Assembly: GCA_030248215.1 (NCBI GenBank)
Contig: JASANG010001679.1
Coordinates: forward strand, 184,181 to 248,180
Length of the DNA stretch: 64,000 nucleotides
Origin: Enoplolaimus lenunculus
Lineage: Eukaryota; Nematoda; Enoplea; Enoplida; Thoracostomopsidae
Direction: 5' to 3'
This document shows, one piece after another, positions 11,117-23,804 of this stretch. Each line of letters begins with the position of its first letter. Positions within the stretch are counted from its first letter, which is position 1. The position numbers and the translations under genes are program-made. The notes below the pieces were generated by a model that saw only the letters and a list, made by a program, of their open reading frames with translations, had not been told where the DNA came from and ran no database searches.

Positions 11117-12465
11117 CCCAGCCCGCCAAAAATTTAGGAGACAAACAGACAACTCTAAATTGGTGTCGAAGCCGAGTGGTAATGCGTGCCCAATGTTATA
11201 TATCTAGCCAACAGCCAAAAAATTAGACGGATCACCGCTAAAGGGTCCTTAGTTCACTTTTAGGAGGAAATCCAACGCACGAATCTGGCAGGATGCGGTC
11301 CCCAACCGTAAACCAAATTTCTCGGTACGCCACTGCTTGCCGTATTGAAGTCAACAGAATAACTGAGGTTTATACTCTGCAACAGCATTTTTTGTCAATT
11401 ACATGTTCAAATCAAATCAGCTCTTCAGTACATTTTTCGCATCATATTTGCGCTTAGGCTTAAGAGAAAGCTTATCTAAACCTACTTCATAGGCCTAAAT
11501 GCTTGAGGCGTAGCGTTAACTTTGAAACAAAAGCGTACAAGGGCTGACAAATGAAAAAATATATCATTTTACAGCACAGAACATTTTCGAAATAATGGGT
11601 GTTCTTTCATCCAGCGGAATAAAAGAGAATTTAGCTTGCTGGACAAACCTGGTCATTTACGGCAGTTAAAAGCATGATATTTAATGGGTTAATAAAGATA
11701 CAATTTTGGCTTGAAAATGATTCTGAAAACGCATTTTTATATGCCGCTCTTAGGTGACAAAACGTCATTAAAATGAACACGGAACATGTATTTTTGCGGG
11801 TTGTGGAGGTTTTATAATATTTATATGAAGGGATAAACATACGAGTCATTTCTGCACAATCTCGGGCTACTGAAAATTAGACTGCAGTTTGGATTTTAGT
11901 GTTTCATGCATGTAATATTTCTTTCTAAATAAATGTTACCGGAAATTATAAAACGAGCTGTTCATTTTTTGCGAACCTTTGAAGCGGCGTTAGTGATAAC
12001 TTTTTAGGGGTTCGACAGAAACCCGGTGTCAGAAAATTTTTGGTGATAAAACTGTAAGCTCACTATCTTACATATTTTCCCCCTTCACAAAATTAGCACA
12101 TATATATACAGTATACTGATAGCTTTTGCTAGCCTACTTCCCGTGAGAAATTTCTGGATCCGCTGCTCGACACCTTGTATGGTTTGAGGTTTCCTTCCAA
12201 AATTCACAAGTCAATATTAAACGCATGTTTAACAAGCAAGTTACTAACATCGGATCTCGTAAGTATTGCTTATTTTATCCAGCTTAATTTTTCGCAGAAA
12301 CGTGATATATCGTTTGAACTGCCTTTTATATTGTATAAACAATTACAATTACAGTTTTATTCAGTGTTAGTAAAGTAGCAACTTATGCACTGTAAGTGGC
12401 TTCACAAAGTTTTGTGCTGAAATGGTGTCAGGATTTTCGCTGCAACCTATTTAGAAATCGCGACC

Positions 12466-12648
12466 AATGTATAAAGAACAGGAGCGGAACAGTACTATAA
12501 GCATATCCATAAGCCTAAGCCTACGCCTAAGCCTAAACGTTCGAATGAGCATATTCCTAAGCCTAAGCCTAAGCCTACGCTATGCCAAAAATTAGTCTAA
12601 AGCTTGAGCTTATTGCAGTCCCACAGAAAAACGTTCCACCCTTGATCT
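12466..12648 (+). mobile_element. Tel-1 MITE copy
   Basis: ATGTATAAAGAACAGGAGCG, then TATAAGCATATCC and two blocks of CCTAAG hexamers separated by CGAATGAGCATATTCC, then AAAAATTAGTCTAAAGCTTG, GTCCCACAGAAAAACGTTCC and a decayed right end. No clear target duplication. Confidence 0.65.
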
Positions 12649-12693
12649 CTCGTTTAATAACACTATTCTAAAAGTTTTGACCGTATAAAACTG

Positions 12694-12768
12694 GAAAACA
12701 AAGGCCAAAAATAAAATTATGCAGATTTAACTAATATCTGCATAATTTTATTTTTGGCCTTTGTTTTC
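12694..12768. repeat. Perfect 33-bp inverted repeat (hairpin)
   Basis: The arm 12694-12726 is exactly complementary to 12736-12768 (33 of 33 bases), with a 9-base spacer TTAACTAAT. Transcribed, it would form a long perfect stem with a small loop. No TIR family or coding sequence explains it. Confidence 0.85.
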
Positions 12769-14561
12769 AAGGCGGGTGCTGTGAGATCAAAAATTTTAAG
12801 CTTAATAATAGTATAAAACCACAGAATTTCAATTTCACAAAAGTTAATTACATCAGCTGATATACATTGCGGCGGTGTTGTTACGTTTCTACAGGGTCTC
12901 GTTTAATAAAACACAATTTTAATGCGCTATACGAGTAATTACGGAAGCTGTCTACATTGTCATTTAATTACTAAGAGATTATTAGATTTTACTATTAGCT
13001 GGAATGTCAGTGTTTGGTGGTTATGGAGATGAAACATGAATTTGGTTTAAAATCCTAGTATTTGTTAGAAATAAGTGAAATCAGTCATACACAATCCATA
13101 GTAACAAATTTCGTTGCATGTAGAGCCTGTTTGTATGCCTTCAGCCCGTGCCCTGAATTAAGAGGTACTAAACCCCAAACCGACTAATTTGACGGTGGCT
13201 GGAGAAAACCAACAAACGAACTGTGTATAAATTGACTATTTTTGCTATTTATTTTTCGACACTGCAGTTTTTTCACGTGAACGCGGTGTAATTGAGCTAT
13301 TATGCTAGTCGCGTGCATTAATACTAGCGAGAGGTTTGGTTTACTATTTCGCATTGGCCCCTGCTGTAATTCTTGGTGTGCGTGACTTAGCTGTTTTAGG
13401 CTATTCGCTCAAATGAACCCGCTCCAAACTAAAATTGGAATACTGGTCAGCCGCCATTTTGAGATAACCTTTTTCAAGTAAAAGTTTCGTTTCTAGCATG
13501 ACTATGAACAGAAATTTTAATTTTTGCCTTAGAAAATAGTTGCGTTTAAAGAGCTTGACACAAACCTAATATATAATACTCCAACCTGCTGTATGCTTCT
13601 TATTTATATATAAACAATGGTTTCAAGGCTGCAGTTACAGCTAATAAACACGGACGTTAAACGAATATGGTATTGTGCACTTGTTACAAATTAAAAGTTA
13701 AGACTTTAGGAACGTCTAAGCATAGGCTTCGGTTTTACGCAAAGGTTTAGGCACAGTTTTAGCGTCAAACTTAGTCATAGGTACTCACTAAAAATATACT
13801 TAAAATTAAGTAAAACTGTTGCCCAATTAAGTGCCGGTTTTGCTTACTATGGTGCTTGGCAAAGTTTTACTTAATTTTAAGCAAATACAAAATTTTTAGT
13901 TTTACATTTACTTAATTAATCAGGAAACGACAGCAGTAGTTTTACTTATTTACATTATTTAAGCAAACATTTACTCAATATTTAGTACACTTACACTTTA
14001 AAAAGCTAGTAAAAAATAACTATTGTATTTTAAGTAGAGTGTTTTTACAGAGTAGGCGTTTTCTTAAACCTAAGCCTACTTAAGCGTAAATGCGCACAAA
14101 AGTATACTAGCACAAATTGGCTTCAATTGATTATGACAGAGTTGGCCCTAGTATTTTGGCAACGAAATCAAAATAAACGCAATTTCATTTTAATAGTGAA
14201 TCGGTGGTTACCGGAAGTTTTAAAAACATCAGTCACATCGTATTTATTTATTTTTTAACTCCCATTTGGTTCTATCTTTTCTACAGTATCAGAGCTTATT
14301 TTTGGTTTGTTTGGCAACGTATGAGTTTAGCCAGCCTAGTAATTAGAGTTCTGATAATTCGAAACACGTTGACACATTTGGCCGCTCCGCATTTATCAAA
14401 GTTACAGTGTTGAAATCAAGTTTTATGCTACGATGCCTCTTGGTTTAGTTTCAGTGAGGAGCGAAATATCTGTTTAAATGTGTTTTAGAAAAGCACAAAA
14501 TTAATACTGCTATTAAACTACTTCTGCAGCTGTCAATATGTACTTACTTAACTAAATTACA

Positions 14562-14957
14562 ACATTTTTCAAGCCTAAATCTGTTTAATGAATCACACGC
14601 TACGCATGGCTCAACTGAACGCCAGCTTCCAACTCCGGTTGAAAATCGATCTTTTGCTATAGGTTTCTGCAGTTTCGTTTTAGTCATTTATAGTGAAATG
14701 TTTTGTATATATATTTTAAAGTTGTGTTAATATTCAATGAGTTCGTTACAAAATTTTTCAAGCCTAAATCTGTTTAATGAATCACACGCTAAGCTATTCG
14801 AACGAGAGTTGCCAGCATGGCTCAACTGAACGCCAGCTTCCAACTCCGGTTGAAAATCGATCTTTTGCTATAGGTTTCTGCCAGTTTCGTTTCAGTCATT
14901 TATAGTGAAATGTTTTGTATATTATAAAGTTGTGTTTTAATATTCAATGAGTTCGTT
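14562..14957. repeat. Tandem duplication of about 190 bp
   Basis: Two adjacent copies, starting at about 14562 and 14750, share TTTTTCAAGCCTAAATCTG, GGCTCAACTGAACGCCAGC, GGTTGAAAATCGATCTTTTG and TCAATGAGTTCGTTA. The second has about 25 extra bases in the middle and a shorter TA run. The high similarity suggests a recent event. Confidence 0.8.
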
Positions 14958-15236
14958 ATAACTTTTCGGGTAAATTAATTCATTTTAATTGGTGAAATTT
15001 CTTAAAGAGAGGCTTTACAAACAAACATTAACAGCGCTTCGTAACAGATTTAATTTACCAAATTCAACATCATTTTTAATTTTGGGCACATACTTTCCTC
15101 TCACAGGCTTCGGCTTAGGCTAAGGCTCGGGCGTAGGTTTCGGACAACGGATTTCTAAGCCTAAGCCTATATCTTTGTTTAATACGTTGCCTACAGCTGA
15201 GACTAAGGTTTTCATGTAACTTCCGATACCGGTTCG

Positions 15237-15397
15237 GACCCGTAGCCAAGGGGGGCCCAGGGGGCTTAGCCCCCCCTGGAAAAATTTTGATCCCCCTAGA
15301 AAATTTTCAATCCTGCTTATAGATCAACGAAAACCCTTGTAAAAGCACCACCTGTAAAATTTTTAGACCCCCTAGCAAGGTGAGCTGGCTACGAGCC
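15237..15397. mobile_element. MITE with CGTAGCCA/TGGCTACG ends
   Basis: The left end is ACCCGTAGCCAAGGGGGGCC and the right end GTGAGCTGGCTACGAGCC. Internal landmarks AGCCCCCCCTGGAAAAATTTT and AGAAAATTTTCAATCCTGCT match the copy at 9215. Confidence 0.55.
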
Positions 15398-17617
15398 TAC
15401 TCTGGTTCCGGAAGAATTTGTTAACCTCCGGTTGCGTTTTTTTACCACTGATACACCATGACTGCGCGTGCTGCCGAACCTTCCGCGGATTACATTAACC
15501 AATTGTAGGCGTGTAGCATTGTGCAATAATAAAATTATAAAACATATCACCGTATTACCACATATGGCGAAACTTCCTGTAGTTTTTTTATCATTAATAT
15601 TCTGCAACCAACCAATCGGTAGCTTTGGTTTAGGTTTATTTTTAACGATCTATAAACAGACTGGTTTGTAACTCAGGTTTACAAATACCGGTTGCATAGG
15701 TACCAGCTGGTACGTCCAATAGGGTGCAACGTCACTTCCCCTTTTTTCGATAATTATTTGTATAAGTAGGCATTATATAGCACAAATCGTTGTACGAAAT
15801 TGCAGCTTTAAGACCATATTTTAAGCTTTATGAAATGGACATTTACTTGTACACCTAGACGCAATATTCGAGCGCCTCCCGTGATCAGCATTGTTGCTTG
15901 TGGGGCACTGTTTACAACTTTGATAGTATTACTTTGTACACAAACAAACTCCAGTATTCGATGTTTAACCTAAATAAATTCAGGTTGACTGGTTTTAGCT
16001 TTTGTTATTGGAACACTTTAAAGTCAATACGAAGAGTAAACTTGAACGCTAGAGTAACTCTAACCGTTTCAAGGAAGTGGCGTATTCATAAATTTCTGGG
16101 GGACGCACAAGTGGAAAATGTTAAGTTTTAGCATAGTTCATACATATTTTTACGCATATAAAACTGTCACAAGTCACACACACACACATTGATCCATGTA
16201 AAGAACAGGTCCGTCCCAATTTTATGAGTAGTAAGTATCCCAATTTCCCAAAATTCTAATTTCCCGGGTAATATCCCAAATTTCCAAAAGCTTAGGCTAT
16301 TCAGAAGTTTAGGCTTAGACTCAGGTTTAGGCTTTAGCTGGAGCCTACGCTTTAGGCTAAAGGTGTAGGTTTAGGTTCGCGCATAGGCTACAGGGTCCGT
16401 AGACTGGTGGATGCAGGGGTGCTGCCCCTTTTCATCCAAATTGGCACTTTTTATTCCCCCACTTGAGAAACCGGTCGCAGTGCCGGAGCAGACAGGGGGT
16501 GCGAACTCCCCTCAAACTCGCGACCGAAACGAGCGAGAAACATTTCGTATTTTAAAACTTGTCAAAGCACATAGAAAATTAATTGTGCTGATTTCGATGC
16601 GAAGCCCCTTAACAACTGTAAAATTTTGAGATATCGAAACAAAAATTTGCATTCTAAGTTCGATTTTAACTTTGAAAAAAATTATACTTGGCAGCCGGTA
16701 GGGGATGCATCCCCCATCCCCCTCGGTCCGCCCCTGTTTCAAGGTATGCTATACTATGAGCAACTAAATTTCAAACTGTGTACGCTCAATATATTGCGCC
16801 AATGGATAGCCTGAATAAGATTTTTAGAAGACTTCAGAGCCAGTAGCAGGCTTGGAAACCTCAAACAAAAATCGGGACGGAGGTACAGTATATGGACCAA
16901 AGGAATTTAATAAAAAATAGTTTATTTTATAGATTTCGACGCGCTGAATTCAACGTTGCCATTTAACCGCTGTAGGGTCCCCGGTTCTATAGTTATGGCT
17001 CTTTTGATTTCAACTTTTAACCACATAAAACATGGACAAACAACAATCAAATTTGCGTAAGGAATAAACCTGGTTAAGTTTATATTTTACGAACATGTGA
17101 TAGATACTTCCAGTTTCAATCTGTGCGTGTTTGCGCTTTAATTTCGAGTACCATAACTTCTGAACCATTGGTCATGCAGCCATAAACATGGTACCGTTGA
17201 GCTAAGCTCGTCGGGATCTATACGATGGACCACTTTTTATCAAAATACTAGGAGGTCCTGATTCAGTATCTCAGCCAAAATCGGCAATAGCGAAACTTTG
17301 CTTTAAGTTTTGTGTTGTATTATTCGCGATATTTAAAAATTTATACCGCTGATGTATAAACGCAAAAACGCCCAATTTAAATTTATACGCCGAATATCTG
17401 GCTAAAACTAAATCTAATCTTAGTAATTTTTCCAGTTCTAAATTTAAAGTTTGTTTAGTTTATATATACTTGCCTATTCACTCGTACAACTATGTGCAAT
17501 TATTTTAAAGTCAGACCAACTGAACTATCGACACTGATTGATAGAACCAAATACATTAAATTAAGGCGTATAATTGAAAAAATTTTATCCTGCATAAATT
17601 TTTTAAGCAGAAATATA

Positions 17618-17870
17618 TACACAGTAAATTCTAATGAGTTGCAGTTCAGCTAACTAGTTGGTTATTTCTGAATTAATATCAGTAAACATTAACTCATTCT
17701 AAGTTGAGTTGATTATCACTCTGAGTTGAGTTGACCCTGGGTGAGTTTGTTGTTAATTAACTCAGAATGAATTGAATCAACTCAAAATTTTGAGTTCTGC
17801 TCGTACTAACTCAGACTGAGTGATTCAATTCATTCTGAGTTAAAATCAACATACAGAAATTTACAATGTA
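17618..17870. mobile_element. AACTCA-rich foldback MITE, copy 2
   Basis: The left end is TA-CACAGTAAATTCTAATGAG and the right end AGAAATTTACAATG-TA. The inside holds the same run of AACTCA/TGAGTT words as the copy at 6946, including TTATTTCTGAATTAA and GAGTTAAAATCAAC. It is somewhat more diverged at both ends. Confidence 0.6.
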
Positions 17871-18174
17871 CAAGAGCCGTAAGGGAACATATCAACTTTT
17901 AAAATTTCTGGAGAAGCGAGCGGGGACCCTTGTTCAGTCTTTAGAATCTCTATTAACTTACGTAATTCTGGAGCTCAAAAATCATCTCTCTCGCTGCTCG
18001 CACGTCAAAAAGTTTAATTAAAACTACCTTCGAACGAAATATAATCCTTGCTACGCCCTATTTTTAAGCCTTCTGGTCAACTGGATAATGCAAAGTCATG
18101 TCTAGCCATACTATTGCTACTAGTCTATGTTGATCTGTTAATATGTGACATAGCAACACAACGCTTGCTCTATG

Positions 18175-18624
18175 CTGTAGCGACCCGAATAAGAGGGTGT
18201 AGGGTAATAAGAGGGGGTCCCCATTTTTAGTCCCAATCAATAGGAGTCCGTATTCATAATAAGAGTCCGTAACCGGATAGAGTCCCTAAATTCTAATTAG
18301 AGTCCATGAAGGTCAGTTGTTCCTAATTGTAGTGCATAACTGACTCCAGGACCAAATAAAATTCAGTTCAAATCTTTAAGGCGTACTTAAGCTTTGAATG
18401 TACATTCCTATGTATAACCTTGCATGAACGCTCAAGCTATTGACGCAAGACAAATAAACGGTTATTCAACGGATAGTTACAGTACCGGATATATATTACT
18501 AACGCAGGGTGGCGGAGCGTGGGTTAAACATAAATAACAGTCCGTAACGGAATAACAATGGAGGTACCTTCTGGAGAGGCCAAATAAATATCAGCCCCCC
18601 CCCTTATTCGGGTCACTACAGTAG
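18175..18624 (+). mobile_element. TGTAGTGACCCGAATAAGAG-type MITE, copy 2
   Basis: This full-length copy runs from CTGTAGCGACCCGAATAAGA to CTTATTCGGGTCACTACAGTA. It has the internal landmarks of copy 1 plus the part missing there (GGGTGGCGGAGCGTGGGTTA, AGAGGCCAAATAAATATCAG). Another copy in the opposite orientation follows 160 bp downstream. Confidence 0.7.
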
Positions 18625-18785
18625 GTGCTACAAATTTGGACAAAAGTAAAGCTTAATCGCGCTAATTTGGTGTTACCTGATAAACTGTTGTCCGTAATCT
18701 TGTGTCAGCAAAAGTTTTGGCATATTTAACTAAAGTGTATTTCTTGATTATTATTTTGCTTGTTTCGAACAGAAATCACTGCGAA

Positions 18786-19221
18786 ATACTGAAGTGACCC
18801 GAATAAGAGGGGGACTGATATTTATTTGGCCCCTTCAGAGAATGCTCCCTGTTGTACGGTTACGGACTGTTATTTATTTTTAACCCGCCCTCCACCGCCC
18901 TTCGTTACTAATATATCCGGTATTCCATCTATCAGTTAAATTGATCGTTTGTCTTATATAAAAATTTTGAGCGATAACGCAAGGTTATACTTTAGGAATG
19001 TACTTTCAAAACTTAGTACGTTTTAAAGTTTTGTACTCAACTTTTTTTCATCTACTGTCCTGGGCTCAGTTATGCACGCCAATTAGACATAATTAAACAT
19101 TTATGGACTAGGGACTCTATCCGCTTACGGACACTTATTAGGGATACGGATTCCTATTGATTGGGACTCAAAATGGGGATACCCCTCTTATTACCTCCTC
19201 TTATTTGGGTCAATACAGTAT
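18786..19221 (-). mobile_element. TGTAGTGACCCGAATAAGAG-type MITE, copy 3 (inverted)
   Basis: It reads in reverse relative to copy 2: GAAGTGACCCGAATAAGAGG, GACTGATATTTATTTGGCCC, then CTATCCGCTTACGGACACTT, ATTGGGACTCAAAATGGGGA and CTTATTTGGGTCAATACAGTA. With copy 2 it forms an inverted pair. Confidence 0.7.
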
Positions 19222-19556
19222 TGTGATTTTGGTTATACCTCATTGCTAAGTGAACCTGACTGAGTTTAAATTTAGAAAAATGTTTTTCAGTATTAACTGT
19301 TGTCATCAACTTTATCGTTAGGCAAATATATTTTTGACCGGTGGTAATCGTATTGACATGCTGTATATAATTTAACATCATGAACGTCAGGATTAAATCG
19401 CTTTAAAGGTTATTTGGGTCGCTTGGCAACTGTCTGCTGAAAGATGTCACATAACACCTATAAACTTTGTAGGGGCTGCCTTTTCTATTCGTTTGAACAT
19501 TGACTATTAATGCACAATTATTAATGTTGACTTTTAGTTGAAATGGCAGTTGTTAT

Positions 19557-19617
19557 TTATATATATATATACTTATATATATACTTATATATACTTATAT
19601 ATCTATATATATATATG
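19557..19617. repeat. Interrupted (TA)n microsatellite
   Basis: TA dinucleotides broken by regularly spaced ACTT units (ATATATACTT repeated). Confidence 0.9.
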
Positions 19618-20980
19618 TTCACTGAGGATTTTTGAGTTTAAAGCCACCCCAGCAGACAGTTCAACATGCTAGGGGGTTAAAAATATTCACAAGGGATATG
19701 CAAAGATATTAGATGATTTTACAAGTGATCATAAAACTTTTCCAGGTAAGGCGAAAACCTTTCTAGGCAAACTATGGACCCTTTGGCTTGCGTTTGGGCG
19801 CGGATCTGTTTCAAGGTCGGCGTATACGCTCTGTATCTAGACGCGGAGACTTAAAACGCGTTTGTGTGATTTCGTCAGGGCTTAGGGTTGGGGCGAACCG
19901 AGATGGTTGCCAGGACCCACTGCGCCTCAATCGGATCTGTACCTGCGTCATGATTTACAGCATTAATTACGCTTAATTTCTCGCTTGCTTCAATCTTGAA
20001 GTATTTCATTGTTCAATTTAAGTAAAATTTTGGCGGCGACGCTGTTCTAAGGAAGACATCAAAGTCAAATTTCCCAACATGAGCAGCTCAAAAATTAAGA
20101 AAGTAACACAAATTGAGCGAAGATTCCGTGGGCTGGTTTCAAGCGTTCTTTCACTTTGTTTTAACTCTTAGTGCCCAAAAATGTTTCATATACAAACTAC
20201 ACCCAAAAAGACCAAAATGAACTCTGAAATTGGTCCCAAAGTCAACTACGGAAGTGTAGCCAACCTTATATAGCCCACCAAAGAATTTAAAGCCGTCACT
20301 GCTAAAGGGTTCTATTAAAACAATTGAGGTATGCAAATATTTACCTGCCTAAGTGAAATTTAATATAAAATATAGCACATTCGCCAGACGTTCTAAAGAT
20401 TGTTGAAAAATTTCGCTATATATTTATTTCAAATGGAACAATTGCAGCTTATTTGTATTGAAAAACGTATTATTTTTCAGTGAGTTACAATTATATAACT
20501 AAAAACAGAAAAATAACGGAATTTTCGATATTTCTATAAACAAAAACGGGACTCCGACATTTACCGGAAACGAAAATATTCAGTCTCACCCTGCTTAGAT
20601 GTGATTTTACGATCAGAAACGTTTACCTCGTTGCTAGCGACAACTATACATTTCTTATCTATGGTGGTAACCGAAATGCAGATAGGAAAATGCGAAATTT
20701 TTTCCTTCGAGTCACTCAAGACCAACGTTTACTTTAGTGACCGTAACAGTGGCCTAGACATATTCCAAACCTAAGTTTAACCAAGGAAAAGTTCAACAGT
20801 GTAAGGTTATTTAGCAACCCCAAAGTCAATATGAACAATGTTTGTTTTGTCAACAATTAAAAAGCTTAAAGTTAAACATTGTTTCAAATCCCAGTATCCT
20901 CTACAATTTCAAAAAATTCTTGCTTACTTTAATACATCTCATAAAACTTGTGATGAGTACGAAAGTTCAAAAGTCAACTT

Positions 20981-21142
20981 AGGGTGCCGCTATACTTGTC
21001 GTCCAACGCCATTTGGGTCCTACGTGACCGTATGGCGCCGCGTGTCACCGTCCTTCACCACAGGGTGTCGCACGTGAGTAATTCACATACCATAGTCGAG
21101 CTGTGGTCGACGGCTCCGGACGTTAACTAAAGCGGCCACCCT
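20981..21142. mobile_element. MITE with GCTATACTT ends, uninterrupted copy
   Basis: The left end AGGGTGCCGCTATACTTGTC and right end AAGCGGCCACCCT are inverted repeats. Internal GTGACCGTATGG and GTGAGTAATTCAC resemble pieces of the element at 1203-1570. Confidence 0.5.
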
Positions 21143-22842
21143 CAAACTCATAGAAAATAATGCTTAAACACATAAATACAGCTGTAAGCATTTATAGATA
21201 CGACAGCAGAGCTATAGTAAAAGCCAGCGTTTTCAAAAACACAAGGCACGAGGAATGTGTTCCGTCTTTCTCTATTTTCCTTTTTTCTTTGACTTCCAAG
21301 CTTCTTTGGTTTGTCTCGGGCTCTTTGGTTTGTATCGGGCGTTTACTCAAAAACTTTAGCATATAATGGTGTCTACCAGGCTGGTTATGCTTGCAGAAAC
21401 ATTGGGAGATATTATGGGTTTCAAAATATAAAATACAAGCGGACTGAAAATCCCACAGTACACTGAAATGGTTCAACTATGAACTAGGCTACCAAGATTG
21501 AATAAGAATTAGGAAGAGCACTTGATGCTTAGACCATAGAGGGCTTCCCCGACGGGTAGCGGTTTTTTGCGTTATCATCCCATAAAAACCGGCATTTGTT
21601 CCAAATGGATTGAAAATTTTTCGTATATTTAAGCTTCTCACGACATTTTCTACATTATTTCCGTATTTAAAATTTTTAAAAATCTGATTTTTGATGTTCT
21701 AGGTTCCGTTTTGTGTCCGAGAACAGTTTTTGCAGAACACTCAAAATAATATTTCTGATATTTAAGAAAAAATTTCTTACATTTGAGAAATATGATTAGC
21801 AAGGTGCACTTGAAAAGTATTTCTGTTATAATAGAAATGTTTTCAAAAAACGTTTTGAAATAAAGTCTGAAAATAAACGTTTTCTAGTTATTTTTAGAAA
21901 AATTGTCTTAAATATAGCAAAACTTTTCAGATTTGCCACAGAAAACACTTTTCTGAATAAATTCAGAAATACTTTTTTGTGTGAAAGGTCAACAATTTAC
22001 AACACCTAAAAGTTAGTCAAGCTGTGAGTCGAATGGGTTTTACTCTACTGCTATCTGACGATTAGTTTTACGAGTTATGATCATATAAATGAGTTGACAC
22101 ATTCCCAGACCGTTGGCCAAATTCCAAATCTGTTATTTGGCTGAAAATCGTGAACCCAGTGTCAGATAACGGAAAATAATTTAACACCATTTGACTCAGC
22201 TTACCCAACTGTGTCGAAAGCATATTTAAATTGTTGATTTCTTTTGAAAAATAAAACAAAAAGCACCACCCCGCCCCGGTTTATTACTTATAAAGTAAAA
22301 GTATTATTTATGAAAGTTTCGCAAACAAAACACAGTAAAATCCATGAAATCTCTACCGCCGCTGTTGTGCCACTATAATGAGGAGGTAGGCATCGCAAGC
22401 CTCATAGGAAACTTCCGGTAATTGAAGTTTTCGTTCAGCGGCAATATTCTATTAATATCTGGAACCGTTTAACGCGGCTCTCATTCGAACCGTTTAAGCT
22501 GACCACATAGAATGGTTCTTGTTTAAAGCCTGTGTGTCGCTTGTGGGCGGTCTTGTGATGGGAAAACTAAATTGTTCCCACACGCGCACTATTAACTTTA
22601 GACGCGTTTTTTTGAGTTATTTGCCAAATTCTTGTGGCTCTAAGAAACCGAGCAATGTTGAACTTTATATGAACATACTTTTGTCTACAGCGAATCATCC
22701 ATTCGGGACGTTTACGGTCCAGTATATTTACAACTTACTCTAATCTGACAGACACTAATTTACGAATTTAACGCAAGTCATGCCCGTTGTATGATTGAAT
22801 GTTAGAAGCCATCCGAATACTTGTAGGAATTGTTTTTGTTTG

Positions 22843-22987
22843 CACACTGTAAAAAATGGGGAGTCAAATTGACTCTCTCGGAAACAGGCTTTTCCTGACT
22901 CTGGCGAAGTCAAATTTGACTTAGTTTGTGTAGTCAGGAAAAGCCTGTTTCCGAGAGAGTCAATTTGACTCCCCTTTTTTACAGTGC
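22843..22987. mobile_element. Foldback MITE, nearly a full palindrome
   Basis: CACTGTAAAAAATGGGGAG at the left and CTCCCCTTTTTTACAGTG at the right, with GGAAACAGGCTTTTCCTGAC repeated as its complement in the second half. Of the three copies this has the best preserved arms. Confidence 0.75.
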
Positions 22988-23333
22988 AGGATAGGAGATG
23001 AAAATGGTGATAGTTGCGGCAATGCCTAACCTTTGTACAGTTTCCCAAACATTTTAGGTTTAGGGATTGGTCCTAAGCTTAGGATAAGCACTTTAGTAAA
23101 GGCTAAAGCTTAAATAAGTTCTTTCCGAAACCCAAGTCAAAGAGAAAAACTATACAAGTGCCGCCAGCTTTGACGTAGACCCTAAAACTAGGACTGGGAT
23201 TTTCTAATGCGTGCAGAACTGAACACCAATTCGTGAAAGTTTGTAAATTTAGAATGAACAGTGAATTATGAGTTTCAAAATGTAAAATATATAAAAACAT
23301 TTCCAGCTTTACTGATTTTAAGTTTTGGTGAAA

Positions 23334-23742
23334 CCCATTCACACGTGAAAGTTTTTCAGCAAGAACTCGCAGCTGTAACTGGTACAAAATACTTGCAGCT
23401 GCAAATATTTTCAAAGGAACATTCCGATTGACCAAACTTGCACGAAATACTTGCAGCTGCAAATATTTTCAAAGGAACATTCCGATTGACCAAACTTGCA
23501 CGAAATACTTGCAGCTGCAAATATTTTCAAATAAAGATTCCGATTGACCAATCAAACTGCAGGTGCAACAAATTCAAACTACTAGCGACTGCGTTCACAG
23601 GTGCGACTTAAATGAAATAGCATGAATTCCAGTGAATAATTTGTAGCTGCAAGAGCTTCAAGACGGCTTTGTTACCAAATTTGCGCGTGCAAATTGCAGG
23701 AGCGAATTTTTACCGCAAAAACTTGCACGTGTGAATAGGGCT
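23334..23742. mobile_element. MITE immediately upstream of the synaptotagmin start
   Basis: CCCATTCACACGTGAAAGTTT at the left is mirrored by AACTTGCACGTGTGAATAGGG at the right. It ends about 60 bp before the ATG at 23805 and encloses the 58-bp tandem repeat at 23391-23550. Many TTGCAGCTGCAA-like palindromic words are present. Confidence 0.6.
23391..23550. repeat. 58-bp tandem repeat, nearly three units
   Basis: Units start at 23391, 23449 and 23507, each beginning ACTTGCAGCTGCAAATATTT and containing ACATTCCGATTGACCAAAC. The first two are practically identical; the third is altered and incomplete. Confidence 0.85.
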
Positions 23743-23804
23743 TGAAAAATACTAAAGTAACAATTTTAAACAAATTTTGTTAGTTTTTACTATTTATCCT
23801 AACG

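Larger units (their letters stand above)
4378..23333. other. Long intergenic region filled with small repeats, no gene recognised
   Basis: About 19 kb separate the MAM gene from the synaptotagmin gene. I saw no chain of exons with coding character and matching splice phases, and no RNA gene. Open frames here are short and unlike known proteins. The content is MITEs, foldback elements, tandem duplications and degenerate TTAGGC-like patches (for example near 4510-4565, 9440-9500, 11455-11500, 13720-13770, 15105-15170 and 16285-16390). Fragments of the TTAA family lie near 6570-6650 and 16745-16815. Divergent small genes could have been missed. Confidence 0.6.
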
